A stretch of 27,283 nt of DNA, from positions 1 through 27,283 of the forward strand of contig DAOSOK010000052.1 in assembly GCA_035373905.1 (NCBI GenBank), in the 5' to 3' direction. Source of the DNA: Candidatus Ozemobacteraceae bacterium. GTDB lineage: Bacteria > Muiribacteriota > Ozemobacteria > Ozemobacterales > Ozemobacteraceae. Made by a program: the position numbers and the translations under genes. The notes beneath the pieces are model-generated. The model was not told where the DNA came from. It did not search any database and saw only the letters and a program-made list of their open reading frames with translations. Below, piece after piece: positions 8,994 to 15,474 of this stretch (within the stretch, counting starts at the first letter, position 1; every line of letters starts with the position of its first letter).

Positions 8994-9526
8994 TGACTCC
9001 ATCCGCACGCAGAACCGCCCAAGGCGTCACACTGACGGAAATCATGCTTGCCGTCGTCATTCTTGCCGTGTCGTTCCTGCCGATCATCGGCGTCATGGGC
9101 GCTTCCGTCAAGGCGACGGCGAAAGAGGATTCGCTCAATCGGGCCATGAACCTCTGCCAGGAAAAGCTCAATACCAGTCTCCAGTTTCCCTTCCACCATT
9201 TTGACCTGAATCTCGGGGTCGAGATCACGTCGACGGTTGCCACTCCCGGCCTCTCCCTGACCCTTGGCGATGAAATCATCGAGGGCGTGAAGTATACCTC
9301 TTCGCTGACCGTCAGCGACCGACCGGGAAGCTTTCTGATACCGGTGCGAAATCTCGACGTCGGGAACCCGGACGACCCGAAAACATGGACGTTTACCGAC
9401 ACGACGGTCAATTATTCCAACCTGGTTCACACCCATAAACTCAAAGTCAGCTGGAAGAACAAAGGCGATCCGAACGAAAAGTTCTACACGCTGGTTACGT
9501 TTCGTGCAAAGTTGAGCGAAGACTGA
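8993..9526 (+). CDS. minor pseudopilin, GspI/PilV-like
   Basis: This 177-residue protein has an eleven-residue leader ending in Gly, then VTLTEIMLAVVILAVSFLPI with Glu at +5, a typical prepilin N-terminal helix. Downstream, SLNRAMNLCQEKLNT resembles the early helix of GspI/PilV proteins, which often carry an ALxxAQxxAExxL-type segment. In type II secretion, GspI nucleates the I-J-K tip complex; in type IV pili, PilV joins PilW, PilX and PilY1. It is translationally coupled to the gene before it and is followed after one base by the PilX/GspK-like gene. Confidence 0.87.
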   Translation: MTPSARRTAQGVTLTEIMLAVVILAVSFLPIIGVMGASVKATAKEDSLNRAMNLCQEKLNTSLQFPFHHFDLNLGVEITSTVATPGLSLTLGDEIIEGVKYTSSLTVSDRPGSFLIPVRNLDVGNPDDPKTWTFTDTTVNYSNLVHTHKLKVSWKNKGDPNEKFYTLVTFRAKLSED

Positions 9527-9527
9527 T

Positions 9528-10076
9528 ATGGAAAACGATTCAGTGCGCCTTTCGAACGGCAGACAGGGAACGGCCATCGTCCTCGCGTTGGTTTTCGCGA
9601 CGATCCTGCTTCAGTTCGCCATCTCCTACAGCGGCCTCATCGGGCAGTCCAGGCCCCAGACCGAGATCATCGACGAGCGTGTGCGGCTGCACTATCTGTC
9701 CAAAGGGCTCACCGAAATTGCGCTTCTGAAATTCCAGAAGTTTCCGTCGGACTTTTATAACTGCTGGCGGAATCAGGCCTCGACATCGACGAACATCTCC
9801 TTCTGGCTCGATACATCCGGGCCTCTCGCGCGATTCACGATCGAGGCCCCGGAAATGAAGGAATACAAGACCACCGGCTTCGCGGAATCGACATCCTCGT
9901 TCAACAACACGCCCATCTGCTTCAACCTGACGGAAATGCGTCTCATGACATCGAACCGATGGAACGTCGAGGTGCTGCAGATCAAGGCCAACGCACACTA
10001 TACGACCCGGTCCGGGAAATCCATCAACGTCGATGCGGTCCGGACGGTGCGGACGGAGCGCGTGACGATCAAGTAG
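9528..10076 (+). CDS. PilX/GspK-like minor pseudopilin
   Basis: This protein has 182 residues. After G14 comes TAIVLALVFATILLQFAIS, the hydrophobic N-terminal helix of the PilX/GspK type. There is no Glu at +5, as in GspK, which caps the pseudopilus and does not need to pair with a subunit above it. The rest is Ser-, Thr- and Asn-rich with two Cys that could form a disulfide. It is smaller than typical GspK (about 300 residues) and closer to PilX in size. It starts one base after the preceding stop, so the three pseudopilins form one unit. Whether it is processed by prepilin peptidase cannot be read from sequence alone. Confidence 0.78.
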   Translation: MENDSVRLSNGRQGTAIVLALVFATILLQFAISYSGLIGQSRPQTEIIDERVRLHYLSKGLTEIALLKFQKFPSDFYNCWRNQASTSTNISFWLDTSGPLARFTIEAPEMKEYKTTGFAESTSSFNNTPICFNLTEMRLMTSNRWNVEVLQIKANAHYTTRSGKSINVDAVRTVRTERVTIK

Positions 10077-10084
10077 CCGCTTTC

Positions 10085-10108
10085 GCCCCCTCACCGGCCG
10101 GGGCGGGG
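10085..10108. terminator. weak GC hairpin between convergent genes
   Basis: GCCCC at 10085-10089 can pair with GGGGC at 10100-10104, between the stops of converging genes at 10076 and 10146. There is no good T-run on either side, so this is only a weak termination candidate. Confidence 0.25.
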
Positions 10109-10145
10109 TGTTTCATGCGAAACATCTTACGCGGAAAAGAGCGTT

Positions 10146-10946
10146 TTACAAGGTTTCGACGGGGCCAGCGAACCAGTTTTTCACGCGCGTCACCGACTTG
10201 ATGACATGCGTCTTTTGCTCCATTTCGAGGGTGAGGAGGGGACGCTTCGCCGGCTCGCGGGCGTTCAGCCAGGAGACGAGCGGGCCGTATTTCACGGTGC
10301 CGTCCTCGACCGCGATGTGGTCGTCTTCAGAGCCGAGATTATCATGGAGATGGCATTCGAACAGCCGGTTTCCAAGGCGTTCGAGCCACGTTTTCATCGC
10401 TGTCTGCGAGAACAGGTTGAAATGGCCGGTGTCGAAGCAAACACCGGCGACCTTTTCCGGATACGGCTCGATGAGGGCGGCAAGATCATCGGGGCAGGCG
10501 TCGTAAATGTTTTCGAATGCGATGCGCAACCCGGCTTTTTCGGCATGAGCAATCACGGTATCGAGCGCGGGGCGGGCCCGGTCGAACCAGTGCGAGAAAT
10601 TCTTTCCGAGAACGTAGGGGCCGAAGCCGGGGTGAATGACGATCTGGTCGGCGCCAAACCGCTTTGCGAGATCGATCGACCAAGTGAGCCGGTCGAGGCT
10701 GACCGCGCGGATTTTCGGATCGTGAGCCCCGAGATTGAGGTCGAAGAAGGGGGCATGCCAGATCGGCTTGAATTTTCTCGATGCAAATTCGGCCTGGAGG
10801 GCATTGAAGGCCTCAGGAGCCGTCGAGTCGATATCTTCGCCGGAAAAATACAGTTCGGGCTGGAGTCCCTGGAGGGCAAGAAAGTCGAGTTCTTCGGCTT
10901 TCATGTGGCGATAGGACAGATTCACGTAGATTGTCGGGGCTGTCAT
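10146..10946 (-). CDS. sugar phosphate isomerase/epimerase-like TIM-barrel protein
   Basis: This 266-residue protein belongs to the xylose isomerase-like/AP endonuclease 2 TIM-barrel superfamily. Recognisable metal-site segments, in order, are WHAPFFDLNLG, IVIHPGFGPY, IAFENIYD (Glu ligand), VCFDTGHFN (Asp and His), CHLHDNLGSEDDH and LTLEME at the last strand. These give the His/Asp/Glu set that binds divalent metals. The usual length is 250-290. Members isomerise sugars or inositols or act as endonuclease IV, and the substrate cannot be told here. The start overlaps the stop of the Trm112-like gene by ATGA, so the two are co-translated. Confidence 0.88.
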   Translation of the reverse strand: MTAPTIYVNLSYRHMKAEELDFLALQGLQPELYFSGEDIDSTAPEAFNALQAEFASRKFKPIWHAPFFDLNLGAHDPKIRAVSLDRLTWSIDLAKRFGADQIVIHPGFGPYVLGKNFSHWFDRARPALDTVIAHAEKAGLRIAFENIYDACPDDLAALIEPYPEKVAGVCFDTGHFNLFSQTAMKTWLERLGNRLFECHLHDNLGSEDDHIAVEDGTVKYGPLVSWLNAREPAKRPLLTLEMEQKTHVIKSVTRVKNWFAGPVETL

Positions 10947-11137
10947 AATGCCTTCGGGCCTTTGCCTTCCTCGGGTATTGTGGCTTCGTCCACGAGCATG
11001 ACCGGGATGTCGTCCTTGATCGGATATTGTCGCCGGCAGGAAGTGCAGTTCAGGGTGTCCTTCGCCGTATCGTGAACGATCTCTCCGTGGCAGGCCGGAC
11101 AGGCGAGAATCTCCAGAAGTTCTTTCTTGATCGGCAT
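10943..11137 (-). CDS. Trm112-family zinc-ribbon protein
   Basis: This 64-residue protein starts MPIKKELLEILACPACHG and continues with a second knuckle, NCTSCRRQYPI, then DDIPVMLVDEA. This is the standard Trm112/YcaR (UPF0434) layout: CPxC, about 15 residues, CxxC, then the IPVML strand. In eukaryotes Trm112 activates methyltransferases; the bacterial role is poorly defined. The start at 11137 is set by AAAGGAG just upstream, and a longer upstream frame runs into a dispersed repeat and is not real. It leads a two-gene operon with the TIM-barrel gene. Confidence 0.9.
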   Translation of the reverse strand: MPIKKELLEILACPACHGEIVHDTAKDTLNCTSCRRQYPIKDDIPVMLVDEATIPEEGKGPKAL

Positions 11138-11173
11138 GAACAGCTCCTTTCCAAGGTCCGAAACGTGGGCAAC

Positions 11174-11202
11174 AGTATAGACGCCCTCCCCCGAAAATTC
11201 AA
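11174..11202 (-). promoter_or_regulatory. promoter of the Trm112-like/isomerase operon
   Basis: On the minus strand, TTGAAT (11202-11197), a 17-bp spacer and TATACT (11179-11174) form a near-consensus housekeeping promoter. The predicted leader is about 30 nt and includes AAAGGAG before the ATG at 11137. Confidence 0.6.
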
Positions 11203-11268
11203 CCCGCCGCCGGAATTCTTTCCCTCGGATGAGTTCTGAAATCGTGACTCGTGATGAAAGAAAGCCAC

Positions 11269-11353
11269 CCGTTCGCCCTGAGCCTGTCGAAGGGCAAAAT
11301 GAGGAATCATCGGCAAGTGGCTGTTCGTGCTTCGACAAGCTCAACACGAACGG
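11269..11353. repeat. REP-like dispersed inverted repeat
   Basis: An imperfect inverted repeat has arms at 11269-11295 and 11323-11353. The left arm reads CCGTTCGCCCTGAGCCTGTC; the right arm, in reverse complement, has CCGTTCGTGTTGAGC. Such TTCGACAAGCTCA-type palindromes are scattered in many bacterial genomes and create spurious FVLSLSKH-type frames, one of which appears here. A diverged pair lies at 26541-26629. With the promoters on either side, this accounts for the 340-bp gap between 11138 and 11479. Confidence 0.7.
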
Positions 11354-11463
11354 AGACACAAAGCTGGTTTTTGATATGCGGGACTCAATAGTCTTCGCTC
11401 GGGAGACCCCAGTAGGAGTTTCCGGGATCGTGCATCTAATGAATGGTATGACTCTTTACGTTC

Positions 11464-11472
11464 TGGTATAGT
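11464..11472 (+). promoter_or_regulatory. extended -10 promoter, apparently leaderless
   Basis: TGG-TATAGT forms an extended -10, and no convincing -35 is seen. It ends exactly 7 nt before the in-frame GTG at 11480, so the start codon would be at or next to +1. The alternative GTG at 11471 lies inside the -10 and is unlikely to be the start if this promoter is used. Confidence 0.45.
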
Positions 11473-11479
11473 GACAATC

Positions 11480-13120
11480 GTGAAGAAGACATCCAATACG
11501 GGGAAGACGGAGCGCCGCTGTTCGTTCGCCACGCCGCTCGCCCAACTTCAGCATTTCGACCGGAAGTTTCGCCTCGGCGCCGATATCGACGCAATTCTCG
11601 AGGCGTGCTCGGCCGAGCAGAGGGATCTCACCGACGCCACGGATGCGGTGTTCAAGTGTCTCGTCCGGCATCTGAACCCGACCCTCGCATTTCTCCGCAG
11701 TTTCGACGAGCATCTCGAGATGGCAACTTTCTCGCACGGCTGTCTCCGGGAGCTGCTGGAGCAGTCTGTCCCGGATCTGTTCGAGATCGCCGAGCCGACG
11801 ACGCGCATCACGCCGGCTCTCACGTGGTTCGCCGTTCCGCTCGACATGTCGGGCGAGACGGTGGGCGTGCTCGGCATCGCCTACCAGATCGGTGCGGAAC
11901 TCCTTCCCGCCGACCATATCTTCGATCTTCTCGACACGGTCGCGGAAGAGCTCGACAGCTACTTTTTCACGATCCGGGACAACCGCCGCAAGCACCTGTT
12001 CATCCTCGAGCTCCAGCAGGCCCTGATGAGCAGCATTCCCGCCAGGGCCGTCCACACGGCCGCCACCCTGCTGCAACGCGAGGCCCCTTCCCAGGAACTG
12101 CTCGTCATTTACCGGGAAGAAGACCTGATCCCGCCCGACGGCATCCGATACGTGCTGTTTCGCGAAGGCCAGCAGCTGTTCGAAAGCTGTCTCGCGCCCC
12201 ATCCCGTCCTGAGCAGGATCGTCCAGGAGCAGCCGGACGAGCTGTTCCGGAAGACCGAGCAGGTTCTGGCCGGCCTGTTTCCCGACGTTCAGTTGTCGGT
12301 TTTCCACATGGCGGGCCCGTCTCCCGAAAAGCCTCGCGGCGTGATCGTCGCGACGCCGGTCGAGGGCGCCACCCTGCCCGTCTCGGTCCAGGACAGGCTC
12401 CAGTTATTCGCCGAAGCGCTCAGGCAGAGGCTCACCGATTTCAACAACGAGATTCACCGGCTTCGCCGCAATTTTTCTTCGCCGGCGGCCGTCAGGCTGA
12501 TCAGCACCACCGGGTATCAGGACCGTTTTCTCATCCCGCGGACGACGGAGGCGGGGCGCATGGCTGTCACGCCGCCCTGTCCTCTCGGCAGTCCCGGCGA
12601 CGATCCGAAAGACCGCCCCCTGCTGGTCCGCCTGCTGCATGAGTGGCTCTGCATGGCCACCGAGCGCCTCTTCGAGCAGGAAGCCGCGCTGGAACCGTCA
12701 TCCGCCGGCAGTCTCACAGCGCTGTTCGGCCCGCCGTTTTTCGAATCGACCCGCCGACAGACCGTCGAGCGGATGGCCGCGGCCGGAATCCGTCTCATGG
12801 CCGCATGGAATGAACTCCGCACCCGGTCCGATTTTTCCTCCCTCCAGACGTTCCGGATGGCCCCCAGGATCGCCATGACGCTCGAGCCGGTGTATATCGA
12901 TTATATCGGCCCCTACCGCGACATCCACGCGTTTCCCACGGGCCCCGATATCCTGCCGGCAATGCTTTCGGCAATCCGGCCGGGCGACTGGATCTGCTCG
13001 GCGCTCGTTACAGCTGAAGCGACGAGTGCCATGCCAGGCCGCTGGAACCTCGACGCCCCGATATATATCAATAAAGATATATATGGCGAAACCTACGAGT
13101 CCTATCTCCTGAAAGAGTAG
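11480..13120 (+). CDS. GAF-domain protein with a degenerate (pseudo) class III nucleotidyl cyclase domain
   Basis: This is a 546-residue cytoplasmic protein (GTG start; GTG 11471 is the alternative). Residues about 15-320 look like two GAF-type sensor modules, for example LTWFAVPLDMSGETVGVLGI. From about 340 it follows class III cyclase layout: FSSPAAVRLISTTGYQDRFL, then LLVRLLHEWLCMATERLFEQ, LTALFGPPF (about 414-422), a helix, and YIDYIGPYRDIHAFPTGPDI. Active members have FxDIxxF, a GD before the AxFGxP and a GDxxNxxxR. Here these read MAVTPPCPL, AGS and GPDILPAML, so both metal Asp and the catalytic Asn/Arg are absent. It is probably a non-catalytic regulator. The heptosyltransferase-like gene starts 12 bp downstream. 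Confidence 0.8.
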   Translation: MKKTSNTGKTERRCSFATPLAQLQHFDRKFRLGADIDAILEACSAEQRDLTDATDAVFKCLVRHLNPTLAFLRSFDEHLEMATFSHGCLRELLEQSVPDLFEIAEPTTRITPALTWFAVPLDMSGETVGVLGIAYQIGAELLPADHIFDLLDTVAEELDSYFFTIRDNRRKHLFILELQQALMSSIPARAVHTAATLLQREAPSQELLVIYREEDLIPPDGIRYVLFREGQQLFESCLAPHPVLSRIVQEQPDELFRKTEQVLAGLFPDVQLSVFHMAGPSPEKPRGVIVATPVEGATLPVSVQDRLQLFAEALRQRLTDFNNEIHRLRRNFSSPAAVRLISTTGYQDRFLIPRTTEAGRMAVTPPCPLGSPGDDPKDRPLLVRLLHEWLCMATERLFEQEAALEPSSAGSLTALFGPPFFESTRRQTVERMAAAGIRLMAAWNELRTRSDFSSLQTFRMAPRIAMTLEPVYIDYIGPYRDIHAFPTGPDILPAMLSAIRPGDWICSALVTAEATSAMPGRWNLDAPIYINKDIYGETYESYLLKE

Positions 13121-13132
13121 CGACCGACGACC

Positions 13133-14149
13133 ATGCCGGGCACCCTCGTCATCCGCCTGAAGGGAATGGGCGACATCGTCCATCTCCTGCCCTCGCTGGA
13201 GATGCTCTCCCGACAGGAGCGGCTGCGCCCGATCGCGCTTCTCTGCCAGGCCCCGTTCGGCGACGTCGTTCCCGACGACCTGGGAATCGAGCTGTTCCAG
13301 ATCCCGGCCCATGCCTCTCCCATGCAGATGTTCGAGCTCGTCCGCCGGATCAGAAAGCGGCGGTTCGACCGGCTGTTCGACCTGTTCGCCAACCCCCGGA
13401 CCGCGCTCATCAGTTTTCTGAGCGGCGTTTCACGGCGCTGCGCCTTCGCGCACCGGGGGCGGTTGTACGCCTATCACGAGACGTGGACGCCGCCGGACCC
13501 AAATCTGCATCTGTCGCACCTGTTCCGGGATTTCTTCGCCCGGTTCGGCGTCGAGGGAGAGATCGGGCATCCCCGGCTGGCGGCACCCCCGGCATCGGCG
13601 GCGCGGGCGGAGGCGATTCTTTCGGAACTCGGCCTGAAACGACCTCTTCTCGGAGTGAACGCGCACGCCACCTACCCGTCGAAGGCCTGGCCCGAAGGTC
13701 ATTTCGAGCATCTGGTCCGGCGATGGCACGCCGCGACGGGAAAGAAAGCGCTTCTTTTCTGGGGTCCCGGCGAACGCGCGGCGACCGGACGACTGCTCGC
13801 AAAGCTGGGTCCCGGGCTGGCCGCGACGCACGAGGCGCTGTCGATCCGTGATTTCATCGCCCTGCTCGGCCGCCTCGACCTGTTCGTGACGGGCGACACG
13901 GGGCCGATGAACCTCGCCTGGGCGCTCGACACGCCGACGGTCGCCCTGTTCGGCCCGACGACGCGCCGGGCCGTGGCGCCCGTCGGGGAACGGCACCTCT
14001 CGCTCCATCACCCGACGCTCGAATGCCTGCAATGCCACAGGGAGACCTGCGACGACGGCCGATGCATGACCGAACTGACGCCGGACATCGTATTTGATGC
14101 GATATACAAAAAACATCCCGCCCTTTTCCCGGAGGCACGCGACCCATGA
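13133..14149 (+). CDS. glycosyltransferase family 9, heptosyltransferase-like
   Basis: This 338-residue protein has the GT9 signature from start to end. LVIRLKGMGDIVHLLPSLEM is at the N-terminus (ADP-heptose enzymes have RxxxxGDxxxxxP). LLGVNAHATYPSKAWPEGHF lies mid-protein, then FVTGDTGPMNLAWALDTPTV and ALFGPT, the nucleotide-sugar site. The C-terminal Cys cluster CLQCHRETCDDGRCM resembles that of lipopolysaccharide heptosyltransferases. Members transfer L-glycero-D-manno-heptose from ADP-heptose to the LPS inner core at the inner membrane. The next gene, a heptose bisphosphatase, supports this role. Which heptosyltransferase step it performs is unclear, so no symbol is given. Confidence 0.88.
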   Translation: MPGTLVIRLKGMGDIVHLLPSLEMLSRQERLRPIALLCQAPFGDVVPDDLGIELFQIPAHASPMQMFELVRRIRKRRFDRLFDLFANPRTALISFLSGVSRRCAFAHRGRLYAYHETWTPPDPNLHLSHLFRDFFARFGVEGEIGHPRLAAPPASAARAEAILSELGLKRPLLGVNAHATYPSKAWPEGHFEHLVRRWHAATGKKALLFWGPGERAATGRLLAKLGPGLAATHEALSIRDFIALLGRLDLFVTGDTGPMNLAWALDTPTVALFGPTTRRAVAPVGERHLSLHHPTLECLQCHRETCDDGRCMTELTPDIVFDAIYKKHPALFPEARDP

Positions 14150-14697
14150 TGCGCCGCGCCGTTTTTCTCGACCGGGACGGCACCCTCAATCCCGATCCCG
14201 GCTATATTTCCCGGCCCGAAGACTTCGAACTGTTTCCCGAAACCCCGAAAACCCTGCGGCGTCTGCGCGACGCGGGGTTTCTGCTCATCATCGTCACCAA
14301 CCAGTCGGGAGTCGCCCGGGGAATCATCCCGCCGGCCTCCCTGGAGAGAATCCATGAAAAGATGCGGCGGGAACTGGAGAGAGCGGGCGCCGCACCGGAC
14401 GCCATCTACGTCTGCCCGCATCATCCCGATTTTCCCCAACCGGGCCATGCGGCCGGCACGGCCTGCGGCTGCCGGAAGCCCGAGCCCGGGCTCGTCATCC
14501 GGGCCATCGCCGACTGGAAGATCGACGCGGCATCCTCGTTCGTGGTCGGCGATCGGATGACGGACGTGCAGATGGGTCTCGCGGCGGGCGTTCCGCCGGT
14601 TCTCGTCGGGCCGAAAAAGCCATCCGACCTTCCGCCGCACGTACCCTGTCTGCCGGACCTCCCGGCCGCCGTCGACTGGATTCTTTCGCAGGGCTGA
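14146..14697 (+). CDS. gmhB: D-glycero-D-manno-heptose 1,7-bisphosphate 7-phosphatase
   Basis: This 183-residue HAD-IIIA phosphatase has motif I FLDRDGTLN (D9 nucleophile, D11), motif II IVTNQSG, a zinc-binding set in CPHHPDF and GTACGCRKPEPG (the latter also supplying the motif III Lys), and motif IV VGDRMTDVQMG. Length and motifs match GmhB, which removes the 7-phosphate in ADP-heptose synthesis. GmhB-like histidinol or GDP-heptose-pathway phosphatases cannot be fully excluded. The start overlaps the stop of the glycosyltransferase (ATGA), so the two make a heptose operon. Confidence 0.93.
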   Translation: MMRRAVFLDRDGTLNPDPGYISRPEDFELFPETPKTLRRLRDAGFLLIIVTNQSGVARGIIPPASLERIHEKMRRELERAGAAPDAIYVCPHHPDFPQPGHAAGTACGCRKPEPGLVIRAIADWKIDAASSFVVGDRMTDVQMGLAAGVPPVLVGPKKPSDLPPHVPCLPDLPAAVDWILSQG

Positions 14698-14749
14698 TCG
14701 AGGCTGAATCGGCGCATTCGCGAGTCTTCCGTACATATTTTTGCGAAAC

Positions 14750-14780
14750 TTCCCCACACCCCCCCGCCGGTTCGTATAAT
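14750..14780 (+). promoter_or_regulatory. C-rich promoter, copy 1
   Basis: TTCCCCACACCCCCCC is followed by GCCGGTTCG and a perfect TATAAT (14775-14780). The same arrangement, with TTCC 24-25 bp before the -10, occurs at 18731-18761 and, on the minus strand, at 24255-24284. No TTGACA-like -35 is present, so the C-rich block is probably the upstream recognition or activator element. The leader is about 45 nt and ends in AAGGAG before the ATG at 14833. Confidence 0.65.
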
Positions 14781-14832
14781 CGAATTATCGATCCTGACGA
14801 ACCGAACGAAAAAGAAGAAGGAGAATAAGAAT

Positions 14833-15258
14833 ATGTTGAAGTCAACCGCCAAGGTCCTCTTCGGAGCCCTGATCGCCATCGGCCTTCTTATTCCCGCCGC
14901 CCCCGATCAGGCCGAAGCGAAAACCAAGAAGAAAGCCGGCTTCTTCACCCGCGTGAAGCGTGCCGTGAAGCATAAGGCCAAGATGACCGCCAAGAAGACC
15001 CGCCGCGCCGTCGTGAAGGCCGGATGCGCCGTGACCAACGGCGTCATGGACAGCGCCGTGAAGGCCAAGTCCGCGATCACCGGCAAGAAGGCCAAGAAGG
15101 TCTGGGTCAAGGGCCACTACAAGACCCACAACAAGAAGCACACCAAGGGTCACTTCGCCCGCGTGAAGCGCCATCACAAGTCCTCCGGCGGCGCCTCCGC
15201 TCCGGCTCCGGCTCCGGCCCCGGCCCCGATGCCCTCCGATCCGGCGATGCCCCAGTAA
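14833..15258 (+). CDS. small secreted Lys/His-rich cationic protein, paralogue A
   Basis: This 141-residue protein has a signal peptide (about 1-29, cleavage near QAEA). The mature part is extremely basic: KKKAGFFTRVKRAVKHK, TAKKTRRAVV, then one Cys, DSAVKAKSAITGKKAKK and VWVKGHYKTHNKKHTKGH. The tail is an Ala-Pro repeat followed by DPAMPQ. It resembles no enzyme. The V-W-V-K-G-H-Y and K-G-H-F units recall Trp-Gly-His repeat proteins of the cell surface. A nearly superimposable paralogue is encoded at 18812, behind the same type of promoter. The strong Shine-Dalgarno, consensus -10 and own terminator suggest high expression. Binding to LPS, DNA or other polyanions outside the membrane is speculation. 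Confidence 0.85.
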   Translation: MLKSTAKVLFGALIAIGLLIPAAPDQAEAKTKKKAGFFTRVKRAVKHKAKMTAKKTRRAVVKAGCAVTNGVMDSAVKAKSAITGKKAKKVWVKGHYKTHNKKHTKGHFARVKRHHKSSGGASAPAPAPAPAPMPSDPAMPQ

Positions 15259-15275
15259 GCAAGACCGACATCCTG

Positions 15276-15306
15276 AAACCCCGCGCAGACGTGCGGGGTT
15301 TCTTGC
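15276..15306 (+). terminator. intrinsic terminator after cationic protein A
   Basis: AAACCCCGC (15276-15284) pairs with GCGGGGTTT (15293-15301), loop of 8 nt, followed by CTTGCTGTT. It ends the single-gene transcript from the C-rich promoter. Confidence 0.8.
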
Positions 15307-15437
15307 TGTTCGGCCTCTTCAGCCCGCCTGCGGGAAATTCGGCGCCGCCGTCACCCAATTTTCGGCGTTTCCTGGCTCACTGAATAGAAACACTGATCCG
15401 AAGCGGCTTTTCACGAGATCGATACAGGAATGGAACT

Positions 15438-15446
15438 TGCTATATT
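15438..15446 (+). promoter_or_regulatory. extended -10 promoter of the metallopeptidase gene
   Basis: TGC-TATATT is an extended -10 in a GC-rich background, about 29 bp before the ATG at 15475. GGGAG lies between them at 15463-15467. It also argues against the upstream ATG at 15430, which would precede the transcript start. Confidence 0.45.
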
Positions 15447-15474
15447 TCCCAAAACCCCCTCAGGGAGAAAACGG

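Noticed and set aside
10206..11075. 289-codon plus-strand open frame
   Set aside because: It is antisense to the TIM-barrel and Trm112-like genes, which are supported by family motifs, a promoter and coupling.
11138..11359. N-terminal extension of the Trm112-like protein (starts with an FVLSLSKH-type peptide)
   Set aside because: It is produced by the REP-like repeat, lies upstream of the promoter, and a perfect Shine-Dalgarno precedes the internal start at 11137.
15199..15232. GGCTCC/GGCCCC tandem repeat
   Set aside because: It encodes the Ala-Pro tail of cationic protein A. A short coding microsatellite is expected there; it is not a CRISPR or separate repeat element.
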